Below, in pieces: positions 1 through 6,659 of a stretch of 21,706 nt of DNA. Under the pieces are notes generated by a model. It did not search any database. It was not told the origin of the DNA and saw only the letters and a program-made list of their open reading frames with translations. The DNA lies in the NCBI GenBank assembly GCA_964487355.1, contig CAZAPS010000027.1, positions 1-21,706 of the forward strand, read 5' to 3'. Each line of letters begins with the position of its first letter. Positions within the stretch are counted from its first letter, which is position 1. A program made the position numbers and the translations under genes. The stretch is from JAXGYX01 sp964487355. Lineage in GTDB: Bacteria; Bacillota; Clostridia; Saccharofermentanales; Fastidiosipilaceae.

Positions 1-8
1 ACCAAGCA

Positions 9-39
9 AAACACCAACGCGCCGGGCACGTTGGTGTTT
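9..39 (-). terminator. Intrinsic terminator downstream of the duplicated-module lipoprotein gene
   Basis: An 11-bp perfect inverted repeat (9-19 and 29-39) encloses a 9-nt GC-rich loop. On the minus strand the distal arm ends in a short T run (TTTTGCTT). It lies 35 nt beyond the stop codon of the lipoprotein gene, which fits the end of that transcript. The T run is short, and the stem is symmetrical enough to act weakly on the plus strand too. Confidence 0.75.
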
Positions 40-74
40 GTAGTTCAGCACTTTTCGTTCGCCATGGGGATAAT

Positions 75-863
75 TTACCTGATCAATTCGCCGTAGTTGA
101 TCTCCAAGATCTCTCCCTCTTCCACTATAACCTGATGAGCATCGTCAATCTCCACCATGTCATAATAAATAATATTCCATGAGGAATGGTCGATTGAATC
201 CAAAACGGCGTAATAAGCACTTAATACACCATCCGAGACAATTGTGTACTCGCCCGGCTCAATGTCAACGCCAACCCGATACATGCCGGATGGCAGATTG
301 CCGGTCAGCGGAACTTCAGGCGAGTCCTCAATCGGATAGACAGTCAATTCATCCACGATCAGATATTCACCATCTTCAACCAGGAAGTAGGCGCGATTCC
401 ATACACCGGTGAAGGCTATCATTGACTCATACGCCAAAGTATCATCTGAATACCGCTCGACATAACCATAATCACCGATCGCACAGTACTCGCCGGCGGG
501 GATATCCACACCGACCAGATAGACGCCCTCCTCCCATATGCCCGTTTCCGGCAAAGCGGTTGTGCTTGTCGGAAGTTTGTCCGATCCGCCGGTTGGCAAG
601 GATTGTTCAATCTGCTTCAACAACTCATCAAGAGCGGAACGCAGTGATTCCAATTCGTCGTCAGATGATGATGTCGGGTCACCAAAAATATCCAATTCAG
701 TGGCAGTGGTCGGCCAACCGCCGTACTCGGACGTCCCTGTAGGCTGTGTGCCTGACTGTCGCCCCGTCAAGACTGAGCCGACGGACCCACAGCCGGTGAA
801 CATCAACATCGCGATGATCAAAGTGAGCGCCGGTAAGGCAATTTTATAAACCTGCTGTTTCAT
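75..863 (-). CDS. Lipoprotein with a duplicated extracellular beta module, function unknown
   Basis: This 262-residue protein has a basic start, a hydrophobic segment at about 8-21 and a lipobox ending FTGC, so Cys25 would be lipidated and the protein held on the outer face of the membrane. A Ser/Thr/Asp-rich stretch (26-108) precedes two related modules. They begin GVYLVGVDIPAGEY (113-126) and GMYRVGVDIEPGEY (193-206) and run to about 180 and 258, each ending with an acidic G-E strand. No catalytic motif is visible. The ATG follows GGAGG at 6 nt. The gene starts 61 nt after ribH with no clear terminator between, so it may be read through from the riboflavin operon or use the weak promoter at the ribH stop. 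A binding or cell-surface role is only a guess. Confidence 0.85.
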   Translation of the reverse strand: MKQQVYKIALPALTLIIAMLMFTGCGSVGSVLTGRQSGTQPTGTSEYGGWPTTATELDIFGDPTSSSDDELESLRSALDELLKQIEQSLPTGGSDKLPTSTTALPETGIWEEGVYLVGVDIPAGEYCAIGDYGYVERYSDDTLAYESMIAFTGVWNRAYFLVEDGEYLIVDELTVYPIEDSPEVPLTGNLPSGMYRVGVDIEPGEYTIVSDGVLSAYYAVLDSIDHSSWNIIYYDMVEIDDAHQVIVEEGEILEINYGELIR

Positions 864-923
864 TTTTCACCTCCATCTGAACGGATAAGTGGATTGAACA
901 TCACGAGAAATTATCTCATTCAT

Positions 924-932
924 TTTATAACA
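924..932 (-). promoter_or_regulatory. Possible extended -10 promoter for the lipoprotein gene
   Basis: TGTTATAAA on the minus strand fits an extended -10 (TG-n-TATAAA), and its TATAAA overlaps the ribH stop codon. I see no good -35 at normal spacing. It could give the downstream lipoprotein a transcript separate from the FMN-controlled operon. The call rests on a short match. Confidence 0.28.
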
Positions 933-1386
933 TGCGCTTCAGATTCACCATCTCAATCGCGGAAATCGCCGCGTCCGCTCCTTTGTTGCCCGCTTTTGTC
1001 CCTGCGCGTTCGATCGCCTGTTCAATCGTGTCGGTCGTCACAACTCCAAAGATCACCGGAACTTCAGTCTTCAGGGAGGCTTGAGCGATCCCTTTGGTGA
1101 CTTCGGCGCAGACCAAATCGTAGTGACTGGTGGAGCCGCGAATCACGGTACCCAGAGCGATCACCGCGTCATATTTTCCGGTTTTTGCCAACTGTTGCGC
1201 GATCATCGGTATCTCGAACGCGCCCGGAACCCAAGCGAGCGTGATGTCATTTTCATCGACACCAAGGCGCAACAGGGTGTCCTCCGCTCCGCTGATCAGC
1301 TTTGATACGATAAACTCATTGAAACGCGCACCGACCATGGCGATTTTCATGCCTTTGCCGATTAAATTTCCTTCTAGAATATGCAT
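925..1386 (-). CDS. ribH: 6,7-dimethyl-8-ribityllumazine synthase (beta subunit)
   Basis: The enzyme condenses 5-amino-6-ribitylamino-uracil with 3,4-dihydroxy-2-butanone 4-phosphate to give lumazine, the penultimate step of riboflavin synthesis, and usually forms a cytosolic 60-mer or pentamer. The 153-residue length is normal. Family motifs are clear: RFNEF (21-25), GAFEIP (55-60), GTVIRGSTSHYD (79-90) with the catalytic His88, FGVVTTDT (113-120) and the GTKAGNKG phosphate-binding segment (129-136). The ATG has AGAGGA about 7 nt upstream. It is the last gene of the ribD-ribE-ribBA-ribH set, 105 nt after ribBA, so it is probably under the same FMN riboswitch. I see nothing odd in it. Confidence 0.97.
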   Translation of the reverse strand: MHILEGNLIGKGMKIAMVGARFNEFIVSKLISGAEDTLLRLGVDENDITLAWVPGAFEIPMIAQQLAKTGKYDAVIALGTVIRGSTSHYDLVCAEVTKGIAQASLKTEVPVIFGVVTTDTIEQAIERAGTKAGNKGADAAISAIEMVNLKRML

Positions 1387-1491
1387 AATGATTTCCTCTT
1401 TCTAATGAAATAAATTTTAGTTAAAAATATTGATGGCTCGCCGCCGAAATCCGTCTATCAGCTTGAAACTCGCGAATTAAGATTTCTTTTC

Positions 1492-2784
1492 TTACTTGTC
1501 GCGCAGGTCATAGACATGGTGGTCATGACCACATGCTCTTTTATAATGTGTCATGTGGTCCATTTTCTCTTGTTTGGTCATTAGATAATGCGCGTCGTCT
1601 TCCTGCATTTCGATTTGGATCGGAACCCGTTCCAATATTTCGATGCCATAGCCGGACAGCCCGGCGATCTTCGTTGGATTGTTCGTGATCAAGCGCAATT
1701 GACGAATACCCAGGTCTCTTAGAATTTGCGCGCCAATCCCATAGTCACGCAAGTCCGGAGGAAAGCCCAAAGCGATATTGGCTTCGACTGTGTCCATGCC
1801 TTGATCCTGCAGTTCATAGGCCTTCAACTTGTTGATCAAGCCGATTCCTCTGCCTTCCTGGCGCATGTACACCAGCGCGCCGCGACCTTCTTTCGCGATC
1901 ATACGCATCGCCGCGTCATACTGCTGGCCGCAGTCACAGCGTCTCGAACCCATGGCGTCGCCGGTCAAACACTCCGAGTGCACGCGGGTGAGCACCGGAT
2001 CCCCGTCGGATACATCACCCAGAGTCAAAGCCACATGATGCTCTCCGTTCAATTTATTCACATAGCCGTAAATTGTGAAATCTCCGTAGGCACAGGGGAA
2101 TTCAGCGGTCGCCTCGCGGCTCACCAATGTATCGTTGCGCAGACGATAGGAAATGAGATCGGCAATGGTCAGCACCGTCAAATCATGGTGCCGGGCGAAT
2201 TTCAAAAGCTCGGTGGTGCGCATCATTTCACCGTTGTCCGCCATGATTTCACAGCACAATCCACATGGTTTGAGGCCCGCCAGATTCATGAGATCCACCG
2301 TGGCCTCAGTATGCCCGGCGCGGACCAAAACACCGCCATCTTTCGCGATCAAAGGAAACATGTGCCCCGGACGGCGAAAGTCGGTCGAACGCGCCCCGTC
2401 TTCGACCACCTTCATTGCGGTGATCGAGCGCTCCATAGCCGATATCCCCGTGGTGGTGCTGATATGATCGATCGATACGGTAAACGCGGTTTCGTGAGCA
2501 TCCTGGTTGACTTCACACATCGGAGGGAAATCCAGTCTCTGCGCCAACTCCTCGGTCATCGGCATACAAATCAGCCCTTTGCCTTCGGTGGCCATGAAGT
2601 TGATATTTTCCGTGGTGGCAAATTCAGCCGCGCAGATCAGATCACCTTCGTTCTCTCGCTCAGGATCATCAATCACCAGAACACATTTGCCATTCCTCAG
2701 GTCCTGGAGACCCTGTTCAATCGTTTGGATCATGTCTTGCCCAGACCCCTCAGTTTTTTTGTCCACCTTGTTGACTGTTCGCAT
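1492..2784 (-). CDS. ribBA: Bifunctional 3,4-dihydroxy-2-butanone-4-phosphate synthase / GTP cyclohydrolase II
   Basis: This 430-residue fusion feeds both branches of riboflavin synthesis. The N-terminal half converts ribulose-5-phosphate to dihydroxybutanone phosphate: it shows DDPERENEGD (39-48), RPGHMFPL (138-145) and HTEATVD (158-164). The C-terminal half opens GTP: it shows VHSECLTGDAMGSRRCDCG (268-286) with zinc ligands Cys272, Cys283 and Cys285, RQEGRGIGL (308-316) and TNNPTK (367-372). I start at the ATG at 2784 because AAAGGAAG lies just upstream; the in-frame TTG at 2802 would sit over that site. A His-rich tail (residues 410-423) follows the cyclohydrolase domain and makes the protein slightly longer than most RibBA. 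It lies 30 nt after ribE in the FMN-controlled operon. Confidence 0.96.
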   Translation of the reverse strand: MRTVNKVDKKTEGSGQDMIQTIEQGLQDLRNGKCVLVIDDPERENEGDLICAAEFATTENINFMATEGKGLICMPMTEELAQRLDFPPMCEVNQDAHETAFTVSIDHISTTTGISAMERSITAMKVVEDGARSTDFRRPGHMFPLIAKDGGVLVRAGHTEATVDLMNLAGLKPCGLCCEIMADNGEMMRTTELLKFARHHDLTVLTIADLISYRLRNDTLVSREATAEFPCAYGDFTIYGYVNKLNGEHHVALTLGDVSDGDPVLTRVHSECLTGDAMGSRRCDCGQQYDAAMRMIAKEGRGALVYMRQEGRGIGLINKLKAYELQDQGMDTVEANIALGFPPDLRDYGIGAQILRDLGIRQLRLITNNPTKIAGLSGYGIEILERVPIQIEMQEDDAHYLMTKQEKMDHMTHYKRACGHDHHVYDLRDK

Positions 2785-2814
2785 ATGTTGCTTCCTTTCC
2801 AATCAATTATTTAT

Positions 2815-3483
2815 TTACAAAAACCCATTTTCCGCCAAAAAGCCTTCATCGATCACATCCGGCTTCGCAGTACGAGACGAACCGACTCCACCTTGAAGTT
2901 TGGCAAGATATTTCAATACATATTTACCCAGCACATCTGTTTCCAGATTAACTTTTGTACCCACTTTCGCTCGTCCCAATGAAGTCTCATTCATTGTATG
3001 GGGAATGATCGAAACGGTGAAACGATCCTCCAGCACGTCGACAACCGTCAGGCTGATCCCATCGATCGCGATCGAGCCTTTCTCAACCAGGCCGTCCATC
3101 ACGGCGTCCTCTGACACAATGGTGAACCAAACCGCGTTGTCCTCCCGTTCGATCTTCACGATCTCACCCGTTCCGTCAATATGACCCGAAATAATATGTC
3201 CGCCCATACGGCCGTTCAAACTAAGCGCACGTTCCAAATTCACTTTGTCCCCGGGCTTGAGAGAGCCTAGATTTGTGCGCCTCAACGATTCCGCCATGAC
3301 GTCGGCCGTGAAGTGCCCGCTCGACATACCGGTGACGGTCAGGCAAACCCCATTCACCGCGATGGAATCACCCACCACAGTCTCTTCCAGAGCCTTTTTC
3401 GCGCGCACTGTAAGCTCTCCCGAAATCTGTCCCGGCCTGACAGTCTGTAATTCACCTTGTTCCTCAATGATTCCTGTGAACAT
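2815..3483 (-). CDS. ribE: Riboflavin synthase, alpha subunit
   Basis: The enzyme dismutates two molecules of 6,7-dimethyl-8-ribityllumazine into riboflavin and the pyrimidine that RibH reuses. The 222-residue protein starts with the family signature MFTGIIEEQG. It has the two tandem lumazine-binding barrels expected, marked by AVNGVCLTVT in the first half and AIDGISLTVVDV in the second. The C-terminal helix (about 190-222) would form the trimer contact. The SD (AGAGG) is about 11 nt from the ATG, which is longer than for its neighbours, and a perfect 8-bp hairpin lies just upstream of it. It falls between ribD (84-nt gap) and ribBA. In Bacillus nomenclature this gene is ribE; in E. coli it is ribC. 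Confidence 0.96.
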   Translation of the reverse strand: MFTGIIEEQGELQTVRPGQISGELTVRAKKALEETVVGDSIAVNGVCLTVTGMSSGHFTADVMAESLRRTNLGSLKPGDKVNLERALSLNGRMGGHIISGHIDGTGEIVKIEREDNAVWFTIVSEDAVMDGLVEKGSIAIDGISLTVVDVLEDRFTVSIIPHTMNETSLGRAKVGTKVNLETDVLGKYVLKYLAKLQGGVGSSRTAKPDVIDEGFLAENGFL

Positions 3484-3505
3484 TCAGCGTAACACCTCTT
3501 TCATT

Positions 3506-3524
3506 ATTAAGCGCATCGCTTAAT
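3506..3524 (-). repeat. Perfect 8-bp hairpin just upstream of the ribE ribosome binding site
   Basis: ATTAAGCG and CGCTTAAT are exact complements separated by three bases, in the 84-nt gap between ribD and ribE. No T run follows, so it is not a terminator. In the mRNA it would stand a few bases before the ribE SD and could affect ribE translation or mark a processing site. That role is inference. Confidence 0.6.
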
Positions 3525-3567
3525 ACAGCGAGCATCCGGTTTTTGTGGCGACATCATCGCGCACGGA

Positions 3568-4716
3568 TCAATCGCGCTCATCTCTCGACTGTAATCTTCC
3601 CTCAAACAAATAGTCATTTCCGAGTTGGCTGACTTTGACCGACTCCAGTAAAACAGCGTCTCTCATCCGCTCAACGCCGTCACCGCCAATCGGGCCTTTC
3701 GACTCAACGCCACCAATCAGTTTAGGCGCGACGTAAACATACACATAGTTACCAATTCCGGCTTCCAGCGCCGAGGCGTGAATTCGGGCACCACCCTCAA
3801 TCAGTACCGAGTCGATACCCAGCTCTGCCAATTTACGCGGGACATCACGCATGTTCACGCCCCCCAGTTGAGGTAAGACTTCCACACCGGCCGTCTCCAA
3901 CTCCAATTTTTTTCGCGTCTGTGACTCGTCGGCCAAAATATTGTCATCACACAATATAATTGTGCGCGCGAGGTCAACTGTCCGAACCAATTGACTATCC
4001 AACGGGATACGCAATTGATTGTCACAAATCACTCTGGCAGGACTGGCTTGCGGATCAATCCTGCAGGTCAACAGAGGATCATCGGCCAGCACCGTGCCAA
4101 TACCGACAAGTATTCCTGAATAGTGTTTTCGCAACATCTGCACATGATCGCGGGCTTTCTCTTCGGTCACCCATTTGGAATCTCCCGTCCGAGTGGCGAT
4201 CTTGCCGTCCAATGTCATGGCGTATTTCAGCGCGACATAGGCCAGCCCGGTACGCATGTGATGATTGAAAAATAAGTTTTGAGCCTCACATTCTTCGCGC
4301 AGCACGCCGACGATCACTTCCACACCCGCGTCTTGCAGCTGTTTTATGCCGGCACAGTACACTTTGGGATTGACGTCAACCGCGCCAACCACAACCCGAC
4401 GCACACCGGATTGTATAATCAAATCCGTGCAGGGAGGCTGACGCCCCACATGGCAACAAGGCTCCAACGTAACATACATCGTGCTGCCGCGCGCCTCTTG
4501 TGGGTCGAGCTTCTCCAGCGCTTCCCGCTCGGCGTGTGGTGCTCCACATGTTCGATGATAGCCCTCGCTGATAATACGATTATCTTTGACAATCACACAG
4601 CCAACCAGCGGATTCGGGCAGGTTCTACCGCGCGCGCGTTCCGCCAGTTCGATCGCCCGACGCATGAAATGAGCGTCCGCCATCTCCAACCGATCAATGT
4701 TTTGAGTGATCTCCAT
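3568..4716 (-). CDS. ribD: Bifunctional diaminohydroxyphosphoribosylaminopyrimidine deaminase / 5-amino-6-(5-phosphoribosylamino)uracil reductase
   Basis: RibD carries out the second and third steps of riboflavin synthesis, deamination then NADPH-dependent reduction of the ribosyl side chain. The N-terminal deaminase shows CPNPLVGCV (33-41), HAERE (61-65) and LEPCCHVGRQPPC (84-96), giving zinc ligands His61, Cys87 and Cys96 and the proton-shuttling Glu63. The reductase half begins near YVALKYAMTLDGKIAT and carries LIEGGARI toward the C-terminus. The total of 382 residues is normal. I place the start at 4716, where AAAGGAGG lies 8-9 nt upstream. The longer in-frame start at 4749 falls in the T run of the upstream terminator and cannot be right. 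It is the first gene behind the FMN riboswitch. Confidence 0.96.
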   Translation of the reverse strand: MEITQNIDRLEMADAHFMRRAIELAERARGRTCPNPLVGCVIVKDNRIISEGYHRTCGAPHAEREALEKLDPQEARGSTMYVTLEPCCHVGRQPPCTDLIIQSGVRRVVVGAVDVNPKVYCAGIKQLQDAGVEVIVGVLREECEAQNLFFNHHMRTGLAYVALKYAMTLDGKIATRTGDSKWVTEEKARDHVQMLRKHYSGILVGIGTVLADDPLLTCRIDPQASPARVICDNQLRIPLDSQLVRTVDLARTIILCDDNILADESQTRKKLELETAGVEVLPQLGGVNMRDVPRKLAELGIDSVLIEGGARIHASALEAGIGNYVYVYVAPKLIGGVESKGPIGGDGVERMRDAVLLESVKVSQLGNDYLFEGRLQSRDERD

Positions 4717-4747
4717 ATCCGCTACCTCCTTTGGTGATCTATTCAAC

Positions 4748-4774
4748 AAAAAAAGCTCCGAACTTGTCGGAGCT
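4748..4774 (-). terminator. Riboswitch-controlled intrinsic terminator before ribD
   Basis: AGCTCCGA (4767-4774) and TCGGAGCT (4754-4761) form a perfect 8-bp stem with a 5-nt loop, followed on the minus strand by seven Ts. It lies between the FMN aptamer and ribD, with only about 30 nt to the start codon. This is the standard place for the expression platform of an RFN element: FMN binding would favour this hairpin and stop transcription. Confidence 0.9.
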
Positions 4775-4796
4775 CTACGTACATCAAAATCAAATC

Positions 4797-4814
4797 CCCC
4801 TTATCATTAAGGGA
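4797..4814 (-). repeat. Extra hairpin between the FMN aptamer and its terminator
   Basis: CCCTTA-ATGA-TAAGGG forms a perfect 6-bp hairpin in the leader RNA between the aptamer and the terminator. It has no T run. It may be a pause hairpin or help partition the alternative folds of the expression platform. Its function cannot be read from the sequence. Confidence 0.5.
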
Positions 4815-4833
4815 GTCAAACTGACTGATGGAC

Positions 4834-4943
4834 CGTTCCTCTCATCCAGACTCTACTGTCGGCTCCGGAATCTCACCGGATCGTGATCTTGCGATCTTCG
4901 CGGGCTGTACCGCCGGTAAGGAATTTCACCTTGCCCCGAAACG
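4834..4943 (-). promoter_or_regulatory. FMN riboswitch (RFN element)
   Basis: The minus strand carries the conserved RFN blocks in order: GGGGCAAGGTGAAATTCC, TACCGGCGGTACAGCCCGCGA, GGTGAGATTCCGGAGCCGAC and AGTAGAGTCTGGATGAGAG. The outer helix P1 is formed by CGTTTC (4938-4943) and GGAACG (4834-4839). It senses FMN and controls the ribDEBAH operon. CGGAGC inside the aptamer (4862-4867) is complementary to GCTCCG in the 5' arm of the terminator, so the ligand-free RNA could use this pairing as an antiterminator. Confidence 0.96.
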
Positions 4944-4953
4944 TCTTGGAAAT

Positions 4954-4982
4954 AGTTTAAGCTGTTTGTCCTCTTTTGTAAA
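4954..4982 (-). promoter_or_regulatory. Sigma-A promoter of the riboflavin operon
   Basis: TTTACA (4977-4982) and TAAACT (4954-4959) are separated by exactly 17 bp. The predicted transcript would start about 7 nt further on, right at the first helix of the FMN aptamer, which supports the call. The -35 overlaps a hairpin that follows the upstream gene. Confidence 0.65.
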
Positions 4983-4988
4983 GAGGAC
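4968..4988 (-). repeat. Perfect 8-bp hairpin after the CNNM/CBS gene, overlapping the rib promoter -35
   Basis: GTCCTCTT and AAGAGGAC pair perfectly around a 5-nt loop, 14 nt past the upstream stop codon. No T run follows on either strand, so it is a poor intrinsic terminator. It may protect the 3' end of the upstream mRNA, or the palindrome may be a protein-binding site at the rib promoter. Confidence 0.5.
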
Positions 4989-5001
4989 GAAAATCAGTTT
5001 G

Positions 5002-6492
5002 TCATTCGTTAACCGCTTCATGATTGTCGGTTTTTTCATGCTTGGCTTTCGCGCCTTTTCCGCCACGGCCGCCTTCATCCTCGTCTTCCTCGATCGCCTC
5101 AGGCCGGATGGTCAATTTGATTTTATCGATTCGATTGTCATCCATGCGCATGACCTGGAACGCATAATTATCATGCTCCACAATCGGATGATCATATTCG
5201 TCTGGAATACGTCCCAGCAGATCCAAAACCAGACCCGCTATCGTATCGTAGTCACCATCCTCAAGCTCCTGATCGATTTCGAATTCCTCGACATAACGCT
5301 GCAGATCATCCAATGAGGTCAACCCTTCCACGATGTAGACATTGTCAGAGACACGAACCACTTCGTGCTGCTCCTCATCATATTCGTCTTGAATGCTGCC
5401 AACAATCTCCTCCAGCAAATCTTCGATGGTGACGATACCGGACGTGCCGCCATACTCGTCGATAACAACCGCGATGGACACGTTGGAGTTTTGCATTTCT
5501 CTGAAAAGCTCGTCCACATGTTTGGTTTCCGGAGTTAAATAAGGTGGTCGAATCAAATTGCGCAGGTTGAAGCTGTCGCGTTCTCCCTCCGACAGAAAAT
5601 ACAACAAATCTTTGATATGAAATACACCGACAATGTCATCAATGTTTTCTTCATAGACCGGAATGCGTGAATAGCGCTCATGCACCGCCACCTCCATCAC
5701 CGCATCAAAATCCGCCTCCACGCTAAGCGCGGTCACATTGGTTCGATGGGTCATGATCTCCGAGACTTCCTTGTCGTTGAACTCAAAGATGTTTTCGATC
5801 ATCTGACTTTCGTCCACAAGTATGCCGCCGCTGTCTCTGCTTTCAACCAACATCATGCGGATCTCTTCTTCAGTTACCCTTTGTTGTGTCTTGGTGTTGT
5901 CGATACGGAACACTTTCAAAACCGCTCCGGTCGAGAAATTCAGCAGCATCGTGAATGGGCGAAAGAGCACGTCAATCACCCGCACCAGCCCGACCACCCG
6001 TTTGGAAAAACCTTCAGGATGGGTGATCGCGATTTGTTTGGGCACCAGTTCACCCAAAACCAGTGAGATAAAGGAAATCACAATGGTGACAAGCACCAAA
6101 GAGAGTGTCTGAACATAGCTTTTTGTTCCGGTCGGGTCTATCGCGTACGCGATTCGTCCGCCGATCTTGTCCGCCGCGAAAGCCGATGACATAAATCCGG
6201 CCAACGTGACGCCGACCTGAATGGTCGCTAGGAATCGACTCTTATTTTCAATAAAATAAAGAATCTTTTTCGCGACTTTGTTGCCGCTCTCGGCCTCCAG
6301 CCTAACACGGTTGTCACTGCAGTTGATAACCGCCATTTCGGTGCCGGCGAAAAAGCCATTAAACAAAACAAAAATTAGAATCAGTGCGATATCGAGAGCC
6401 AAAGGCGTCGAGCTTCCTATCCAGCCGCCTGCTTGATTTCCTGAAGCTGTCGCCAAGGTGAGAATAGTGCGTATACAACCACCGTCGTCCAC
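5002..6492 (-). CDS. CNNM-type transmembrane protein with CBS pair and CorC/HlyC domain (hemolysin-family)
   Basis: The 496-residue protein has a DUF21/CNNM membrane domain (about 30-195, with FNGFFAGTEMAVI near the first helix and LGELVPKQIA near its end), two CBS repeats (about 246-300 and 312-370, with YSRIPVY and DEYGGTSGIVTIEDLLEEIVG) and a CorC/HlyC fold (about 380-463). The tail is short and acidic-basic. CNNM/CorC relatives are linked to Mg2+ or Co2+ efflux and tolerance; 'hemolysin' is a historical label. I choose the GTG at 6492 because AGGAGG lies 8 nt upstream. The in-frame ATG at 6597 would add about 35 residues rich in Arg, His and Cys that do not look coding. A TTG at 6402 next to the first membrane helix is an alternative. 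A promoter is visible at 6631-6659. Confidence 0.92.
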   Translation of the reverse strand: MDDGGCIRTILTLATASGNQAGGWIGSSTPLALDIALILIFVLFNGFFAGTEMAVINCSDNRVRLEAESGNKVAKKILYFIENKSRFLATIQVGVTLAGFMSSAFAADKIGGRIAYAIDPTGTKSYVQTLSLVLVTIVISFISLVLGELVPKQIAITHPEGFSKRVVGLVRVIDVLFRPFTMLLNFSTGAVLKVFRIDNTKTQQRVTEEEIRMMLVESRDSGGILVDESQMIENIFEFNDKEVSEIMTHRTNVTALSVEADFDAVMEVAVHERYSRIPVYEENIDDIVGVFHIKDLLYFLSEGERDSFNLRNLIRPPYLTPETKHVDELFREMQNSNVSIAVVIDEYGGTSGIVTIEDLLEEIVGSIQDEYDEEQHEVVRVSDNVYIVEGLTSLDDLQRYVEEFEIDQELEDGDYDTIAGLVLDLLGRIPDEYDHPIVEHDNYAFQVMRMDDNRIDKIKLTIRPEAIEEDEDEGGRGGKGAKAKHEKTDNHEAVNE

Positions 6493-6602
6493 TGCGGGGT
6501 CCTCCTGCGAGACCGCACCGTTGCGTCCACAGTGTCGTCGAATGATCGCGCAAAAAACCGTGCCGGTACGATGAAATCTCCGAGTGCGCGCATCCATGAC
6601 AT
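6417..6602 (-). CDS. Possible 61-residue leader ORF overlapping the CNNM/CBS start
   Basis: An ATG at 6602 with AGGAG 5 nt upstream opens a 61-codon frame (begins MSWMRALGDFIVPARFFARS) that overlaps the GTG of the next gene by about 75 nt in another frame. It would begin about 20 nt into the transcript from the promoter at 6631-6659. Its composition is more protein-like than the CNNM frame in the stretch 6602-6493. I recognise no family. It may be a leader peptide coupling translation to the downstream gene, or a chance ORF in a leader. Confidence 0.3.
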   Translation of the reverse strand: MSWMRALGDFIVPARFFARSFDDTVDATVRSRRRTPQWTTVVVYALFSPWRQLQEIKQAAG

Positions 6603-6612
6603 GCGCACTCCT
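6585..6612 (-). repeat. Imperfect inverted repeat in the CNNM/CBS leader
   Basis: GAGTGCGC and GCGCACTC are exact complements separated by about 12 nt, and further AT/GC pairs extend the stem with a small bulge. The arms would enclose the start codon of the candidate leader ORF. No T run follows directly. It could be an RNA hairpin or an operator. Confidence 0.45.
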
Positions 6613-6630
6613 GCCAATTTAATCAAAGTC

Positions 6631-6659
6631 ACTATATCAAAACTAATTTGCTCCCGCAA
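6631..6659 (-). promoter_or_regulatory. Extended -10 promoter for the CNNM/CBS gene
   Basis: TTGCGG (6654-6659) and TATAGT (6631-6636) are 17 bp apart, and TGA directly before TATAGT supplies the extended -10 TG. It overlaps the end of the upstream lipoprotein gene and gives a leader of about 130 nt before the GTG start. Confidence 0.5.

Noticed and set aside
75..863. LPETG and PLTG motifs in the lipoprotein
   Set aside because: They are in the middle of the protein (near residues 104 and 186), with no C-terminal membrane segment and basic tail, so they are not sortase signals.
1726..2982. A 418-codon open frame on the plus strand across ribBA and the end of ribE
   Set aside because: It is antisense to two well-supported enzymes, has no recognisable motif and is rich in His, Arg and Phe. 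It is a by-product of the codon use of the real genes.
4717..4749. Longer start for ribD at 4749
   Set aside because: That codon overlaps the T run of the riboswitch terminator and has no SD; the start at 4716 has AAAGGAGG at good spacing.
4968..4988. Hairpin as terminator of the CNNM/CBS gene
   Set aside because: The stem is perfect but no T run follows on either strand, so I list it only as a hairpin.
6493..6597. ATG start at 6597 for the CNNM/CBS protein
   Set aside because: It adds residues rich in Arg, His and Cys unlike the family, and the GTG at 6492 has a better ribosome binding site.
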